Source: Cordilura impudica (Eukaryota; Arthropoda; Insecta; Diptera; Scathophagidae). From it: a stretch of DNA of 64,000 nt. Position 1 is the stretch's first letter, and each line of letters starts with the position of its first letter. The stretch covers positions 94,299,946 through 94,363,945 of the forward strand of contig OY821517.1 of assembly GCA_963682025.1 (NCBI GenBank). The letters are read 5' to 3'. This document shows positions 33,738 through 44,510 of this stretch, piece after piece. Both the position numbers and the translations under genes were made by a program. The notes under the pieces were generated by a model. It was not told the DNA's origin. It was given only the letters and a program-made list of their open reading frames with translations, and searched no databases.

Positions 33738-34125
33738 TAACTTTTTATTCCCTCCACGCCACTATGCAGACAGTATATATCAGTTTTTGAATCCGTTTGT
33801 AACTATATATATTCCTTTATAAAACGAGAAGACGATGTGGAAACGTCCGTCTGTCTGCCTTCATGTCTGTCTGTCTATCTAGCTGTATATCTGCCTGTCG
33901 ATTGAAAACATTCTCCAATCCGTTTGGTACTGAATTTGGAGCCTCTAGACTAAATTTCAATATAATAAAATTTAGCGAATGTAGAAAAAAGTATCTATGA
34001 AATTTTGTTGACTGTTATCGTTATACCTTTCATACCAATGTGCAGTTTGTCATTCTGTTTGTAACTTATCGAAAAATTTATTTGTGATCCCAAAATTATT
34101 TATAATCTTGATCCTTACAATTAGA
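33738..34125 (-). mobile_element. Family B remnants (two pieces)
   Basis: 33738-33935 starts TTCCCTCCACGCCACTATGC and continues ATCCGTTTGTAACTAT and CCGTCTGTCTGCC. A second, similar start (ATACCTTTCATACCAATGTG, TTCTGTTTGTAACTTATCG) lies at 34022-34125. Both match the 3' end of family B on the minus strand at low identity. Confidence 0.5.
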
Positions 34126-34540
34126 AAAAAAAATTTTTTTTGCGTAAATATTTTCATTCTAGTATAATGGGATGACTTTAAAGATGTGATTTTTTGAGCT
34201 TAAATAGGGCTTAAAAAAAGACAGTGGGAAATATTTGGATACAAATAGAATAATTTTTTCGAAAAAACGCCATATTAAGCACAAATATACCTGTTTGCTT
34301 TCGCGTACTGTCATAAGAAATTTTTTTAACAAAATTTATAATCAAAAAAGCTACTACGTATAATCCGATAGTGTCGAAATAAATAACGCATAAGGGCAAA
34401 TGAATTTTTGAGGTTTTTTTATATAAAACATCTTTTATTATCATATAAAATACAAATTTTTCATTAAAAAAAAAAAACATTATAAAATAATTATATCTTA
34501 ACTATAACATACACTGTGAGCGTCACAATAAAGTAAACAA

Positions 34541-35300
34541 AGTCGCGTGCGCATCCGTCGCGTATGAGTCCGCGGTCGATATTTTAGCTGAGCTGTGTTC
34601 CGCGAGCGCGTCGCGTCCGCGCACCTCGCAGCTACTACCTGTGCCTCCGCTAAGTTCTCGTTAACTTATTTTAATTCATAAAACATATTTTTTAGATCAT
34701 TGCGATATTTTAGCTGAGCTGTGTTCCGAGAGCGCGTCGCGTGCGCATCCATCGCGTCCGAGTCAGCGTTTGGCAGCCACACCCGTGCTGCCGCGCAGTT
34801 GCTGTCAACTTATTTTAATCGCCAAAATATATTTTTCAGATCATTGCGATATTTTAGCTGAGCTGTGTTCCGCGAGCTCGTCGCGTCCGCGCGCTTCGCG
34901 CCGCTTACTCGCAGCTACTACCCGTGCCTCCGCTTAGTTCTCGTTAACTTATTTTAATTCCTAAAACATATCTTTTAGAGCATTGCGATATTTTAGCCGA
35001 GCTGTGTTCCGAAAGCGCGTCGCGTGCGCATCCGTCGCGTCCGAGTCCGCGGTCGATATTTTAGCTGAGCTGTGTTCCGCGAGCGCGTCGCGTCCGCGCA
35101 CCTCGCAGCTACTACCCGTGCCTCCGCTTAGTTCTCGTTAACTTATTTTAATTCCTAAAACATATTTTTTAGATCATTGCGATATTTTAGCTGAGCTGTG
35201 TTCCGAGAGCGCGTCGCTTCCGCACCCGTCGCGTCCGAGTCCGCGGTCGCACGCCGCGCGCCGCTTCCGCGCATTTGGCAACCACACCTGTGCTGCCGCG
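34541..35300 (-). repeat. GC-rich, CpG-rich tandem repeats
   Basis: The landmark GATATTTTAGCTGAGCTGTG recurs at about 34577, 34704, 34847, 34987, 35055 and 35181 (spacing mostly 126-143, one of 68). Each is followed by TTCCGCGAGCGCGTCGCGTC and related words and, in some units, GGCAGCCACACCCGTGCTGC. It is dense in CpG within very AT-rich DNA. It recurs at 1-75 and 55.9-56.2 kb. Confidence 0.88.
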
Positions 35301-35559
35301 CAGCTGTTGCAACTTATTTTGAAAAGAATACTTATTTTAAATGCATTTATTGTTGGACATATATTGAGAGCAGTATGCAAATGTTTACTAAAATAAATAT
35401 TTAACAAAATTCATTAAATTAAAATATGTAAAAATTTAAGAATGAATGTGGGGAGTAAGTTCATTTTGTATTTCGATTAAAAATAAATGGGGAATTTGTT
35501 CATTTCTTTTGGGTATCTTTTTTTAAGTTTGGGGAATTTGTTCACCATGTAGTTATTTC

Positions 35560-36740
35560 CGTGTAACCCAAATTTCAGAGAAATCCATTGAAAAGTACAA
35601 ATTTGTATAGGGAAGAAATATACCACACAACAAAATATGAATTTTATAAGAAAATTTGGCATAATAGTAGGCTTGGTCGGTAAAAATCATATAGCGACCT
35701 TCCCTGGAATATGTACTAAATTTCGAAGAAAGCCATTGAAAAATAAAAGTTTTTATAGCAATCAAATAAAGAAACAAATAAAAGGAAAAAATAAGTTTTA
35801 TATACATAGAAGTTGGCGCAAAGTAGGCGTGGCCTGTAAGAAGCATATGGTGACCTTCCCTGTAGTATAGAGATCGTGTGACCAAATTTTAGACATCCCT
35901 TGAAAAATAAAAATTTCTATAGTGAACAAATATACAAAAAACAGAAAATTAATTTTGTATAAAAAGCGGGCGTAGAAGTAGGCTAGACCGGCAGGAATCA
36001 TATGGCGACCTCTCTGGAGTACAGAGATCGTGTGTAGCAAATTTCAGAGAAATCCGTTAAAAAAAATTGTGTAGCGAACAAATGTACCAAAAAACAGAAT
36101 ATGAATTGTATACAAAAAGTGGGCGTAATAGTAGGCGTGACCGGTACGAAGGTCGACTTTCCCTGGAGGAGAGAGATCGTGTGTACCAAATTTCAGAGAA
36201 ATCGGTTGAAAAATAAAAATTTGTACAGCGAACAAATATACCAAAAAACAAAATGAATTGTATACAAAAAGTGGGCATAAAAGTAGGTGTGGAAGCAAGA
36301 ATCACCCGGTGACCTGGCCTGAGGTACAAAGATCGTGTGTACCAAATTACAGAGAAACGCGTTGAAAAATAAAAATTTGTATACCGAACAAATATACCAA
36401 AAAGCAGAAAATGAATTGTATATAAAAAGTGGGCGCAAAAGTAGGCGTGGTCGATAAAAAGGTATATGGCGACCTTAGCTGGAGTACAGGGATCGTGTGT
36501 ACCGAAGTTCAGAGAAATCTGCTAACAAATAAAAATTTGTATAGTGAACAAATATGAATAAAACAGAAAATGAATTTTACATAAAAAGTGGGCGTAAAAG
36601 TAGGCGTGGCCGGTAAAAAGTATATGGCGACCTTTCCTGGGGTATAGAGATCGTGTGTACAAAATTTCAGGAAAAGCCGTTGAAAAATAAAAATTTGTAT
36701 AGCGGTCAAACAAACAAACAAACAAACAAACAGAAAATGA
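35560..36740 (-). repeat. ~158-bp tandem repeats of Helitron-1
   Basis: The landmark GATCGTGTGTACCAAATTTC recurs at about 35875, 36024, 36174, 36331, 36491 and 36648 (spacing 149-160). Each unit has AAAAATTTGTATAGCGAACA, AGTGGGCGTAAAAGTAGGCG and a CGACCTTCCCTGGAGTA segment. The several 60-110 codon minus-strand frames here are repeats of one another and not genes. Confidence 0.88.
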
Positions 36741-36920
36741 ATTTTATATATATAGATAACCAAATTTTACGCGTCAAAAAAAGTGAAAGGCAAAGAAAAG
36801 GCAACAGAACTTCAATACAAAAAGTTAACTTTAAAAATTGTTTAATATTTGGTTTATTTTCATTTAGCCTTAAGCCCCTTATGTAGTCTTTTAGGCAGCG
36901 ACTCGACAATTTTTTTTTTG

Positions 36921-37740
36921 TTATATAAGGGAGATTATGCTCCATTCTTTCTTTTGAGGCATCTTTAAGTTTGCCTTGCTTGAAAAAGCCCTTCGACCTA
37001 TTTTTCTGTCAAGATTTTCCCACATATGCTCGATTAGGTTAAGGTCCGGGGACTGCGACGGTTGATCAGGTGTCTTAGGAGTCCGGTACAGTAGCCACTC
37101 ATTCACAATTTTAGATGTAAGCTTTAGATCGTTGTCCTGTTGGAAGATCCTATTTCCAGCCATGCCTTATTTCTCGACGCTAGGCCAACATTGTCCTTCA
37201 AAATGGCTAAGTAATCTATTTGGTTCATAGTGAAGTAAATAAAAATATAATTACCAATTTCCTCTTATCTGTATATAATATGCTTTCCCACAAAGAACCT
37301 AATTTTTCTACTTTTTATCGAAATTCATTAGCTTGCTCTGATTCGCCTTGGATATGTATGGTTTCTTGCGTGGTATCCTTCCATGTACCTCATTTTTGTG
37401 AAGCGTTCTCCTTACTGTGCTCGAACTTAACTGCACTTTAGACTGAATATAATTTAACTGCACTTTAGACTGAATATGTCTTCACTTCTCTTACTACAGC
37501 TCTAACTTCAGTACCACTAAGCTGCTTTGGGCATCCAGATTTCGCTAAATCTTCAACCTGATGGTGTTTGGCGCATTCATCAACTACTTTTTTTATTGTG
37601 CAGTGGTTCCTACCCACAATTTCGCCAATTTGACGCAAAGATTTACATTTTTCTTTTTAATCTAAAATATTTTCGAGCATACCCCGATAATTGCCTTCCC
37701 ATAGTGAGAATATTTGCTTTTACCTATTTTTAGCTGTTAT
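36921..37740 (-). pseudogene. Tc1-like transposase of Tc1-c, broken
   Basis: The C-terminal frame (37163 down to 36921) has IFQQDNDLKLTSKIVNEWL (second catalytic D) and QPSQSPDLNLIEHMWENLDR (catalytic E). Upstream, scattered over frames, are helix-turn-helix remnants (KCKSLRQIGEIVGRNHCTIK-like, 37650-37600) and a HKNEVHG...ARNHTYPRRIRAS segment. A 24-base motif, TTAACTGCACTTTAGACTGA and four more bases, is tandemly duplicated (37427-37450 and 37454-37477). The first catalytic D region is missing. Inactive. Confidence 0.8.
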
Positions 37741-38070
37741 TAATTAGTACAAATCAACTTCAAATGATTTTTAGTAAAGTAGAACACGTGATCAGTACAC
37801 ATTTGTCACAAAAATTTAGGTTCTTCCCGGAAATATAAAAAAGCGTAAGTAAGTGTTACCACTGTTTACTTTTTTGACGCGTAAAATCTGATGCATTTTC
37901 ACTTTCGAGAGATTTGTGCAATATTCCCAATTGATTGATTGTTTTATAGTAGTCAATCCCTACATGATACAGTATTAAACTCTGTAATATTACTTTTTAT
38001 CGTAATAATTTTGTTATAAGACAATTTAAAGATTAAAAAATTGCTATTTACTTTATTTTGACGCTCACAG

Positions 38071-38540
38071 TACGTTGTACTCATACTTTATTACTTAATA
38101 CATGTACTTCATTAATATATTCCAATATCGATTTTTTTTTAATACTAAACGGTTCACTGTGAGTCGAAAGGAAATTTTATCAATTTAATATAAAATCAAA
38201 GTGGAAGCATATGCCCCATATTTCATTAACTGTAACAAGTCGGAGAAGGCAATGTAGCCAGCAAATATATTTCTATCAAGTCCAAAAATTGTTAAGCTCA
38301 TTTCGTTTTCGGAGACTTATCATATGACTTGTCATATAAAGTATTTTGTACTCAGTCAACTATTAAATTTAATTTCATTACATAACTATAATTATGAATC
38401 AGTTGTAGTGTACTTTTTTACATTTGCAAATATAATCCTTTTCAATAAGCAAATCCATGTTAGTTTTAAAAATTAAAGAGCTACAAAATAGCATATTAAA
38501 GTCCCAGGTGATCAGAGAAATGGTGTGGTGACAAAATACA
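38071..38540. other. AT-rich spacer between two Tc1-like elements
   Basis: About 470 bases with no gene or recognised repeat. Confidence 0.5.
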
Positions 38541-38596
38541 TACAGTGTTGGTCAGAACAAAAGCAACCAAAATCACTATCAACCTTTATTGTATTT

Positions 38597-40173
38597 ATAC
38601 CCTATACCACTATGTGGTTTGGGTATAATGACTTTGTGCTGCTGTTTGTAACAAACAAAAATATTTGACGTACATCCATCTTTAATTATACCGATCGAAT
38701 TAGAATCACTATCTGATTCGATTTAACGATGTCCGTCCGTCCGTCTGTGTGTCCATGTAAAGCTTGTAATCAAACTGCAGATCGCAAATATGAACATATT
38801 TTGATGAAATTTGGTATTTTATCTTTTATCGGCCGTGGTATGAACGGTATTGAAATTGGTGAGAATCGGTCCATGTTCAGACCTAGCCCCCATACAAATG
38901 ACCCCTATGAAATCAACATATATTGCCATAAGATCCAAATTATCATACAAATCTTAGTCAAATTGGTTTTTTATGTATATATTACATCCCTTAGTCAGTA
39001 GTCCAAAAATGATCCCTATTGGGCAACTCTTAGTCATAGGCCCTATATAGAGATGCTTCCCGATCTTCACTTAAATCTATAAAAAAAAACAAAACAAGTA
39101 AGAAAATTATAGTCGGTCTAGACCGACTATACGATACCCTATACCATGCGTTTAGAAACCCTATCTCTTAGGCCCAACTAACTGGACATTGAAAATAAGC
39201 AAAAACCAAATTTGAGTGGGATTTTTATTAATTTTTTTGGCTGCAGATATGAAAAAGTTCATATCGGATGATATATCTATAAAGGGACTAGGTCCAAAAA
39301 TGGACCGATCCTGATCATGTTTGGTAAAGTCTCTTGTATTTTGCAAAAATATGTACAAACAAAATTTGAGAAGAATCAGTGCAATATTTTTGTTTTTTAA
39401 TAGATTTAAGTGAAGATCGGGAAGCAGCTCTATATGGGGTCAAAGGGACCATTTTTGGACTACTTATTAGTGGATGTAATGAATGCATACAAACCCAATT
39501 TGAGTAAGATCTTTATGACAATTTGGATCTTATGGCAATTTATGTCGATTTCATATGGGTAATTTGTATGGGGGCTAGGTGTGAACATGGACCGATTCTC
39601 ACCAATTTCAATAGCGTTCATCCCATGGCTGGTAAAGGCTTATATACCAAATTTCATCAAAATATATTCATATTTGCGACCTGCAGTTTGATTACAAACT
39701 TTACATGGACACACAGACGGACGGACGGACGGACGGACGGACATTGTTAAATCAACTCAGAAAGTGATTCTGATTCGATCGGTATAATTAAAGATGGGTC
39801 TAGGTCAAATATTTTTGGTTGTTACAAACAGCAGCACAAAGTCATTATACCCAAACCACATAGTGGTATAGGGTATAAATATTGCACTGATTCTCCTCAA
39901 ATTTTGTTTGTATATATTTTTGCAAAATACAAGAGACTTTTCCAAACATGGTCAGGATCGGTCCATTTTTGGGCCTAGTCCCCATATAGACATAGCATCG
40001 GATATGAACTTTTTCATATCTGCAGCCGAAAAAATTAATTAAAATCCCACTCAAATTTGGTTTATGCTTATTTTCTATATCCAATTAGTTGGGCCTGAGA
40101 GATTGGGTCTCTAAACGCATGGTATAGGGTATCGTATAGTCGGTCTAGACCGACTATAATTTTCTTACTTGTT
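38597..40173 (-). mobile_element. Family A, minus-strand copy split by another family A copy
   Basis: 3' half 38597-39092 (hairpin, CCGTCCGTCCGTC run, TTCCCGATCTTCACTTAAAT) and 5' half 39877-40173 (ATTGCACTGATTCTCC to the palindrome and CTTACTTGTT). The two halves join at a single point in the A-rich segment before ATATTGCACTG. Confidence 0.92.
39093..39876 (+). mobile_element. Family A, complete, nested in family A
   Basis: AACAAGTAAG to GGGTAT, palindrome 39110-39133, GGAC run 39716-39742. ATTGTTAAATCAACTC variant, while its host copy is the ATCGTTAAATCGAATC variant. Confidence 0.93.
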
Positions 40174-40233
40174 TTAAGCATGCAATTGTTGTTTTTCCAA
40201 TATCTGCTTTATCATTTCTTACTCTTTATGACA

Positions 40234-40600
40234 TCTACAATATTAATAGGCTAGGTGATTTCTTGTTACCAATGTTTTGTTCTACCGTATTATTCCGATT
40301 TTGACCAAACGTATATTATTTGAAAGGTACTTGTTTTTAGCTGTTCACCAGATTTACAGATTTCTTAATTTTTTCCCTTGTATTGAGTAAATTGCATTTA
40401 AAGTTGCTGCTAACACATACATAAAATTATACGTATGCTATGTGTGTGTTTATTAATTTGTTAATCTGTTTGTTACTGAGTTTGTTATCTTCATTCACAA
40501 TAGTAATAAACCAAAAAAGTGTTGGTTTGTTAATTGGCTAAGTCGAGAAATAAATTTGCCTAGAAATTGCACTCGAATTTCGAGCGCTGGAATCTGCTAG
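40234..40600 (+). mobile_element. Helitron-2, second copy
   Basis: TCTACAATATTAATAGGC start after A (40233), hairpin CTCGAATTTCGAG at 40572-40584, CGCTGGAATCTG and CTAG before T (40601). 367 bp, colinear with 14939-15317 with small indels. Confidence 0.88.
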
Positions 40601-40641
40601 TTACAAATAAAAATACAAAACTAAAATTGTAAAGAAAAGAA

Positions 40642-40643
40642 GT

Positions 40644-40672
<29 letters not shown>
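40642..40672 (+). repeat. Poly(T) tract
   Basis: About 30 T in a row, just outside the left inner repeat of Tc1-d. It could be slippage, or the reverse-strand tail of a lost retroposed sequence. Confidence 0.7.
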
Positions 40673-40676
<4 letters not shown>

Positions 40677-40735
40677 AAACTTAATATGCCACTATTTCAG
40701 GTGAACAAAACAAATGCAACTTTAAGCAAGACCAA

Positions 40736-42486
40736 ATGGCTTTGTCTCTTTCCATTAATTTAATTTATGGAAAGAGAAATATAGAACTAGCAAAAAAGCA
40801 TAATATTAATAATAGCTCGGCTTATAAAAAAAAAATATAAAACAACAAAATCTGTAAAAACATTGCATTTGGGAGCTGCATCACGGAAAACAGATGAAAG
40901 GACAGACTGTCACATTGTGCAAAAATATCCATTTAAATCAACAAAAGCTATTTTAAATGAGTTAAGTTAAAGAAGTAAGAAAATTATAGTCGGTCTAGAC
41001 CGACTATACGATTCGCTATACCATGCGTTTAGATGTCTTAGGACCAACTATTTGAGTGGCATTTTTATTAATTTTTTTGGCTGCAGATATGAAAAAGTTC
41101 ATATCGGATGCTATGTCTATGGGGACGAGGTCTAAAAATGGACTGATCCTGACCATGGTTGGTAAAGTCTCATGTATACAAACAAAATTTGAGATGAATC
41201 AGTGCAATATTTTTGTTTTTTTGATAGATTTAAGTGAAGATCGGGAAGCAGCTCTATATGGGGCCTATGACCAAGAGTTGTCGCATAGTAACCGTTTTTG
41301 GACTATTCATTAATGGATGTAATAAACACATACAAAACCAATTTAACTAAGATCTATACGAGAATTTGGATCTTATGTCAATTTATGTGGATTTTATAGG
41401 GCTCATTTGTATGGGGGCTAGGTCTGAACATGGGCCGATTCTCACCAATTTCAACAGCGTTCATCCCATAGCCTATGAAAGCTTATATACCAAATTTCAT
41501 CAAAATATATTCGTATTTGCGACCTGCTGTTTGATTACAAGGTTTAGATGGACACACAGACTGATGGATGGACGGACATAGTTAAATCGATTCAAAAAGT
41601 GATTCTGATTCGATCGGTATTATAAAAGATGGTCAAATATTTTTGGTTGTTACAAACAGCAGCACAAAGTCATTATACCCAAACCACATAGTGGTATAGG
41701 GTATAAAAATAAATTCAAGGGCTGTTCATCGCCGAACATTAGAAGCAAGTTTTCGAAGCTTCAGGCCAACAAAAAAAAAACACTGATCACTAAGAAACAT
41801 TTTGCAAAAAGGTAGTACTTATTCATTTCAATTCTATTTTGCTAAAACGCTTAGCATATCAATATTTGTGGGCTCTATTTTGCACAAAGCTATCAAAACT
41901 GGATGCCTGAAAAATGGTAAACTGTTTTATTTAGCGACGAGTCAAAGTGTGTTTAACTCTGACGGAATGTGCACAGCAGGAAAGGAGATCGTTTAAACCC
42001 ACGTTGCTGCCAACTGTGAAGCATGGCGACGGATCAATTATATTTTGGGCATGCTTATCTGATTTTGGAATTTGGCACTTCCAGGAAATCGAAGGATTAA
42101 TGGACAGATTTAAATATAGAGACATTCTTGCTAATGTTGTGATGCCACACTCTGAGTGGGAGCTGCCGCTTCGTTGGATATTTCAACACGACAACGACCA
42201 GAAACATACTTCGAAGCTGGTAAAAGATTGGCTCACTGAAAATGGGATTCAGACACTTGATTGGCCGGCCCAGTCACTTGATTTGAACCCTATCGAGAAC
42301 TTATTCGGCACTTTAAAGCAGCGAGTAGCTGGTTGGGATATCACTTCTAAACAACCTTTAAAAGAAGCCCTGGAAACTTAGTGGAAAAACCTTCCAGTCA
42401 ATATTATCAACCATCTTATTGAATCCATGCCACGTAGATGCCGCGAAGTTATGAAAACAACGGATTCTTCACAAAATATTGATTAA
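40736..42486 (+). pseudogene. Tc1-like transposase of Tc1-d, broken and interrupted
   Basis: The N-terminus from ATG at 40736 (MALSLSINLIYGKRNIELAK, a helix-turn-helix region with frameshifts) is interrupted by a family A element at 40969-41704. It then continues with NSRAVHRRTLEASFRSFRPT. The catalytic domain has VLFSDESKCV (first D, about 41930), PTVKHGDGSIIFWACLSDFG, IFQHDNDQKHTSKLV (second D) and DWPAQSLDLNPIENLFGTLK (E). A TAG stop at 42379 is followed by WKNLPVNIINHLIESMPRRC, the normal C-terminus, ending at TAA 42484-42486. The catalytic triad is present but in different frames. Confidence 0.86.
40969..41704 (+). mobile_element. Family A, nearly complete, inside the Tc1-d transposase
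   Basis: The start is slightly decayed (AAAGAAGTAAG), palindrome 40987-41010, end GGGTAT. Internal deletions (for example after CTCATGTATA) and a reduced microsatellite (GACTGATGGATGGACGGAC). Confidence 0.88.
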
Positions 42487-42700
42487 TTAATTAATAAATG
42501 TTCCTTTCGTTTTGTCCAACTGAAATAGTGCCATTTATAACGGTTCTTTTAGTTTACAATTTTAGTTCTGTCTTTTTATTTGTAATGTTATAAAGAGTAA
42601 GAAATGATAAAGAAGATTTTGGAAAATCAACAAGAATATGCTTAAAAATACAAAAAAAAAGCATTTTTTTTTGTTTGCTTTTGTTCTGACCAACACTGTA

Positions 42701-43994
42701 TACATATATAGTATATTGTATGTACTTACGATTAAATGAAAACAAAATTGATTTAATCTTGCGTAAATATTGAAAATAAACATTATTCATTATAATATTT
42801 GCATATATTAAAGTAGAAAAAAAAATTAATAGAAATATAGAAAACATTTGATGCAAATTATAATAAATTGCATAAAAATAATATAGATAATCACCCAAAC
42901 AAGAGTTTAGTAAATATTTATGAAAATTTCAAATGTTTGCATTTCATCAGTCACAGACTTTAATCCTCTTCAAAAACGATGCATACGCTCTTCACACAAT
43001 ATTATTGAAGAACAAATGCACCACTAGATTGAAAATAGGTTATATACGTGATTAAATGCATGCAAAACAACAATATATTACATATTATATAGTTATATGT
43101 AGAAGAGTGGGGCGGCATTAAAAATTGCGAATATTATTGTGATTGAAATCAAATTTTAAAAAAAACTATATGAATAATACGTAATAATTTTTAATTCTCA
43201 GAATATCCATATCATTGATTTCATCGGGAAGGTCAATTATAAGTGTAAGCGTTTTCGAAATTTCAAATTTCGTCCCACTCTAAATGTCGCAAAACGTATA
43301 TAATACACGCAGTTTTATAAGATAACATTAAAAATAGCGATAAAAAAATAACAACAAAATCAATATAAGCTTATTTAAACTTCACATTTACTTTCACATA
43401 CAGACGAGTACATAAATAAATAAACAGTTTACCCATTATATACCTAAGTAGAAGAACATATATCTTCATACAGACTTGTATATCTAACTACTCGTAAAAA
43501 AAAATATTTCGTTATCAAGGAATGAATGAATGATTATTTTGCTATACATAGCGATATGTTCCAATAGATTTACATTGATTCAAATTTTTGCTATGGAAAA
43601 TATATATTTTTTGATTGATTGAAGCGTGCGATATGCAAAATTACACTACTTTAACGTGTGTGCTACATTAGGCTAATTCCATTTTCTGATATGTCAGCGA
43701 TGCCAAATATTCTGGAATAAAAAGAGCGTTTCATTTAAATTTAATTGAATTCTTGCGCTGTCTGTACGTGTTGCAATATGAACAACTATGGGCATACAAA
43801 TGGCACATTTTTTATGTGTAAAATTCTATACGCGCAGGGGAGTAAATTTCTATTTCACAATACAATCACAAAAACAGCGTAACATGTGAGCTCATATGAT
43901 ACGCTGTGAACCGTAAGACAAATCGGTGTGACTTATGATTGTATTGGTGAAAAAATTATGGTGTAAAATTGTTTCAGCTAATTCAACAACCCTT
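42701..43994. other. AT-rich stretch without a recognised gene
   Basis: No gene. A small inverted repeat, TTTCACAATACAATCA (43853) against TGATTGTATTGGTGAAA (43937), encloses ~70 bases and may be a short hairpin element. Confidence 0.45.
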
Positions 43995-44190
43995 TGCTGT
44001 AAAAGGACAAAAATTTCACAATATAAACGTACAACATATAAATAATTCAACAACCCCACACGTATAACCAGAGTCGCTGCAGTTGTTTGCTATAAGTGAT
44101 ACATAGATGACGCTTTCTGTTTGATTTTAAAAAAGTGACATAAAAAACCTTTAATTACAAGATGTTTACACATCTCCCCTGTGATCGGAC
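43995..44190 (+). repeat. Repeat F, first copy
   Basis: Contains AATTCAACAACCCCACACGT, CTGCAGTTGTTTGCTATAAG, GATGACGCTTTCTGTTTGAT and GATGTTTACACATCTCCCC. The same sequence in the same orientation lies at 53108-53290. Confidence 0.75.
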
Positions 44191-44510
44191 TCACATGATT
44201 TTGTTTATATATTTTTCTTATTCCGGATTATCGCAAATAATGTTAACAAAAACAAGTGTTTGGTCTTGCTAAAGAATAATTCTTTCTTTTAAATAATGAT
44301 ATAAACTTAAATTACAATACGTTAACAAAAAAATTAAATGTTAGAAAAAAATGAAATGTGCTGGACACTGAAATGACACATTCTGAAAAAATCGTGTTCA
44401 AATTGCATAAGCTACTATTTTGAAATAAGGAGTGATCAGCTGCCTTTTAAAAATATGTCAGTTAATATGTTTAGTGAAAACCCTGTTCATTTGTTGTTAG
44501 TTTGATTAAA

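Larger units (their letters stand above)
34541..36756 (-). mobile_element. Helitron-1, 3'-truncated copy with both repeat blocks
   Basis: Read on the minus strand: 5' end TCTATATATATAAAATTCAT at 36756 preceded by A, a TTTG/GTTT run, six or seven ~158-bp tandem units, the GGGGAATTTGTTC segment (35440-35560), then the GC-rich repeats down to 34541. The hairpin and CTAG end are absent, so the 3' terminus was deleted. Confidence 0.78.
34512..38070 (-). mobile_element. Tc1-like transposon (Tc1-c) with IR/DR ends, carrying Helitron-1
   Basis: Outer ends CACTGTGAGCGTCACAATAA at 34512 and, reversed, CTGTGAGCGTCAAAATAAAG at 38070, each next to TA. Inner copies TACGCGTCAAAAAAAGTGAA at 36769 and its complement at about 37865-37885 give the four-site IR/DR pattern. 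The transposase fragment lies at 36921-37740. Helitron-1 DNA (34541-36756) sits between the left outer and inner sites. Confidence 0.8.
38543..42698 (+). mobile_element. Tc1-like transposon (Tc1-d) with IR/DR ends and multiple insertions
   Basis: The outer ends are 24-bp perfect inverted repeats starting CAGTGTTGGTCAGAACAAAA, each flanked by TA (38541-38542, 42699-42700). The inner sites CACTATTTCAGGTGAACAAA (40690) and, reversed, CACTATTTCAGTTGGACAAA (42534) complete the IR/DR pattern. Inserted DNA: a family A copy (38597-40173) itself split by another (39093-39876), Helitron-2 (40234-40600), a poly(T) tract, and a third family A copy (40969-41704). About 1.4 kb remains without them. Confidence 0.88.

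Noticed and set aside
34541..35300. GC-rich block as a CpG-island promoter of a host gene
   Set aside because: It is a tandem repeat inside Helitron-1 and recurs at 1-75 and 55.9-56.2 kb; no gene follows it.
35477..36763. Many overlapping minus-strand frames rich in F, I, Y, with FGTHDLYTPGKV-type words
   Set aside because: They repeat with the ~158-bp tandem unit and shift frame between units, so they are repeat translations and not genes.
12374..42480. CRISPR array, tRNA, rRNA or integrated virus
   Set aside because: No regular repeat-spacer pattern, no tRNA A/B boxes, no rRNA-like block and no viral structural or polymerase motifs were seen.
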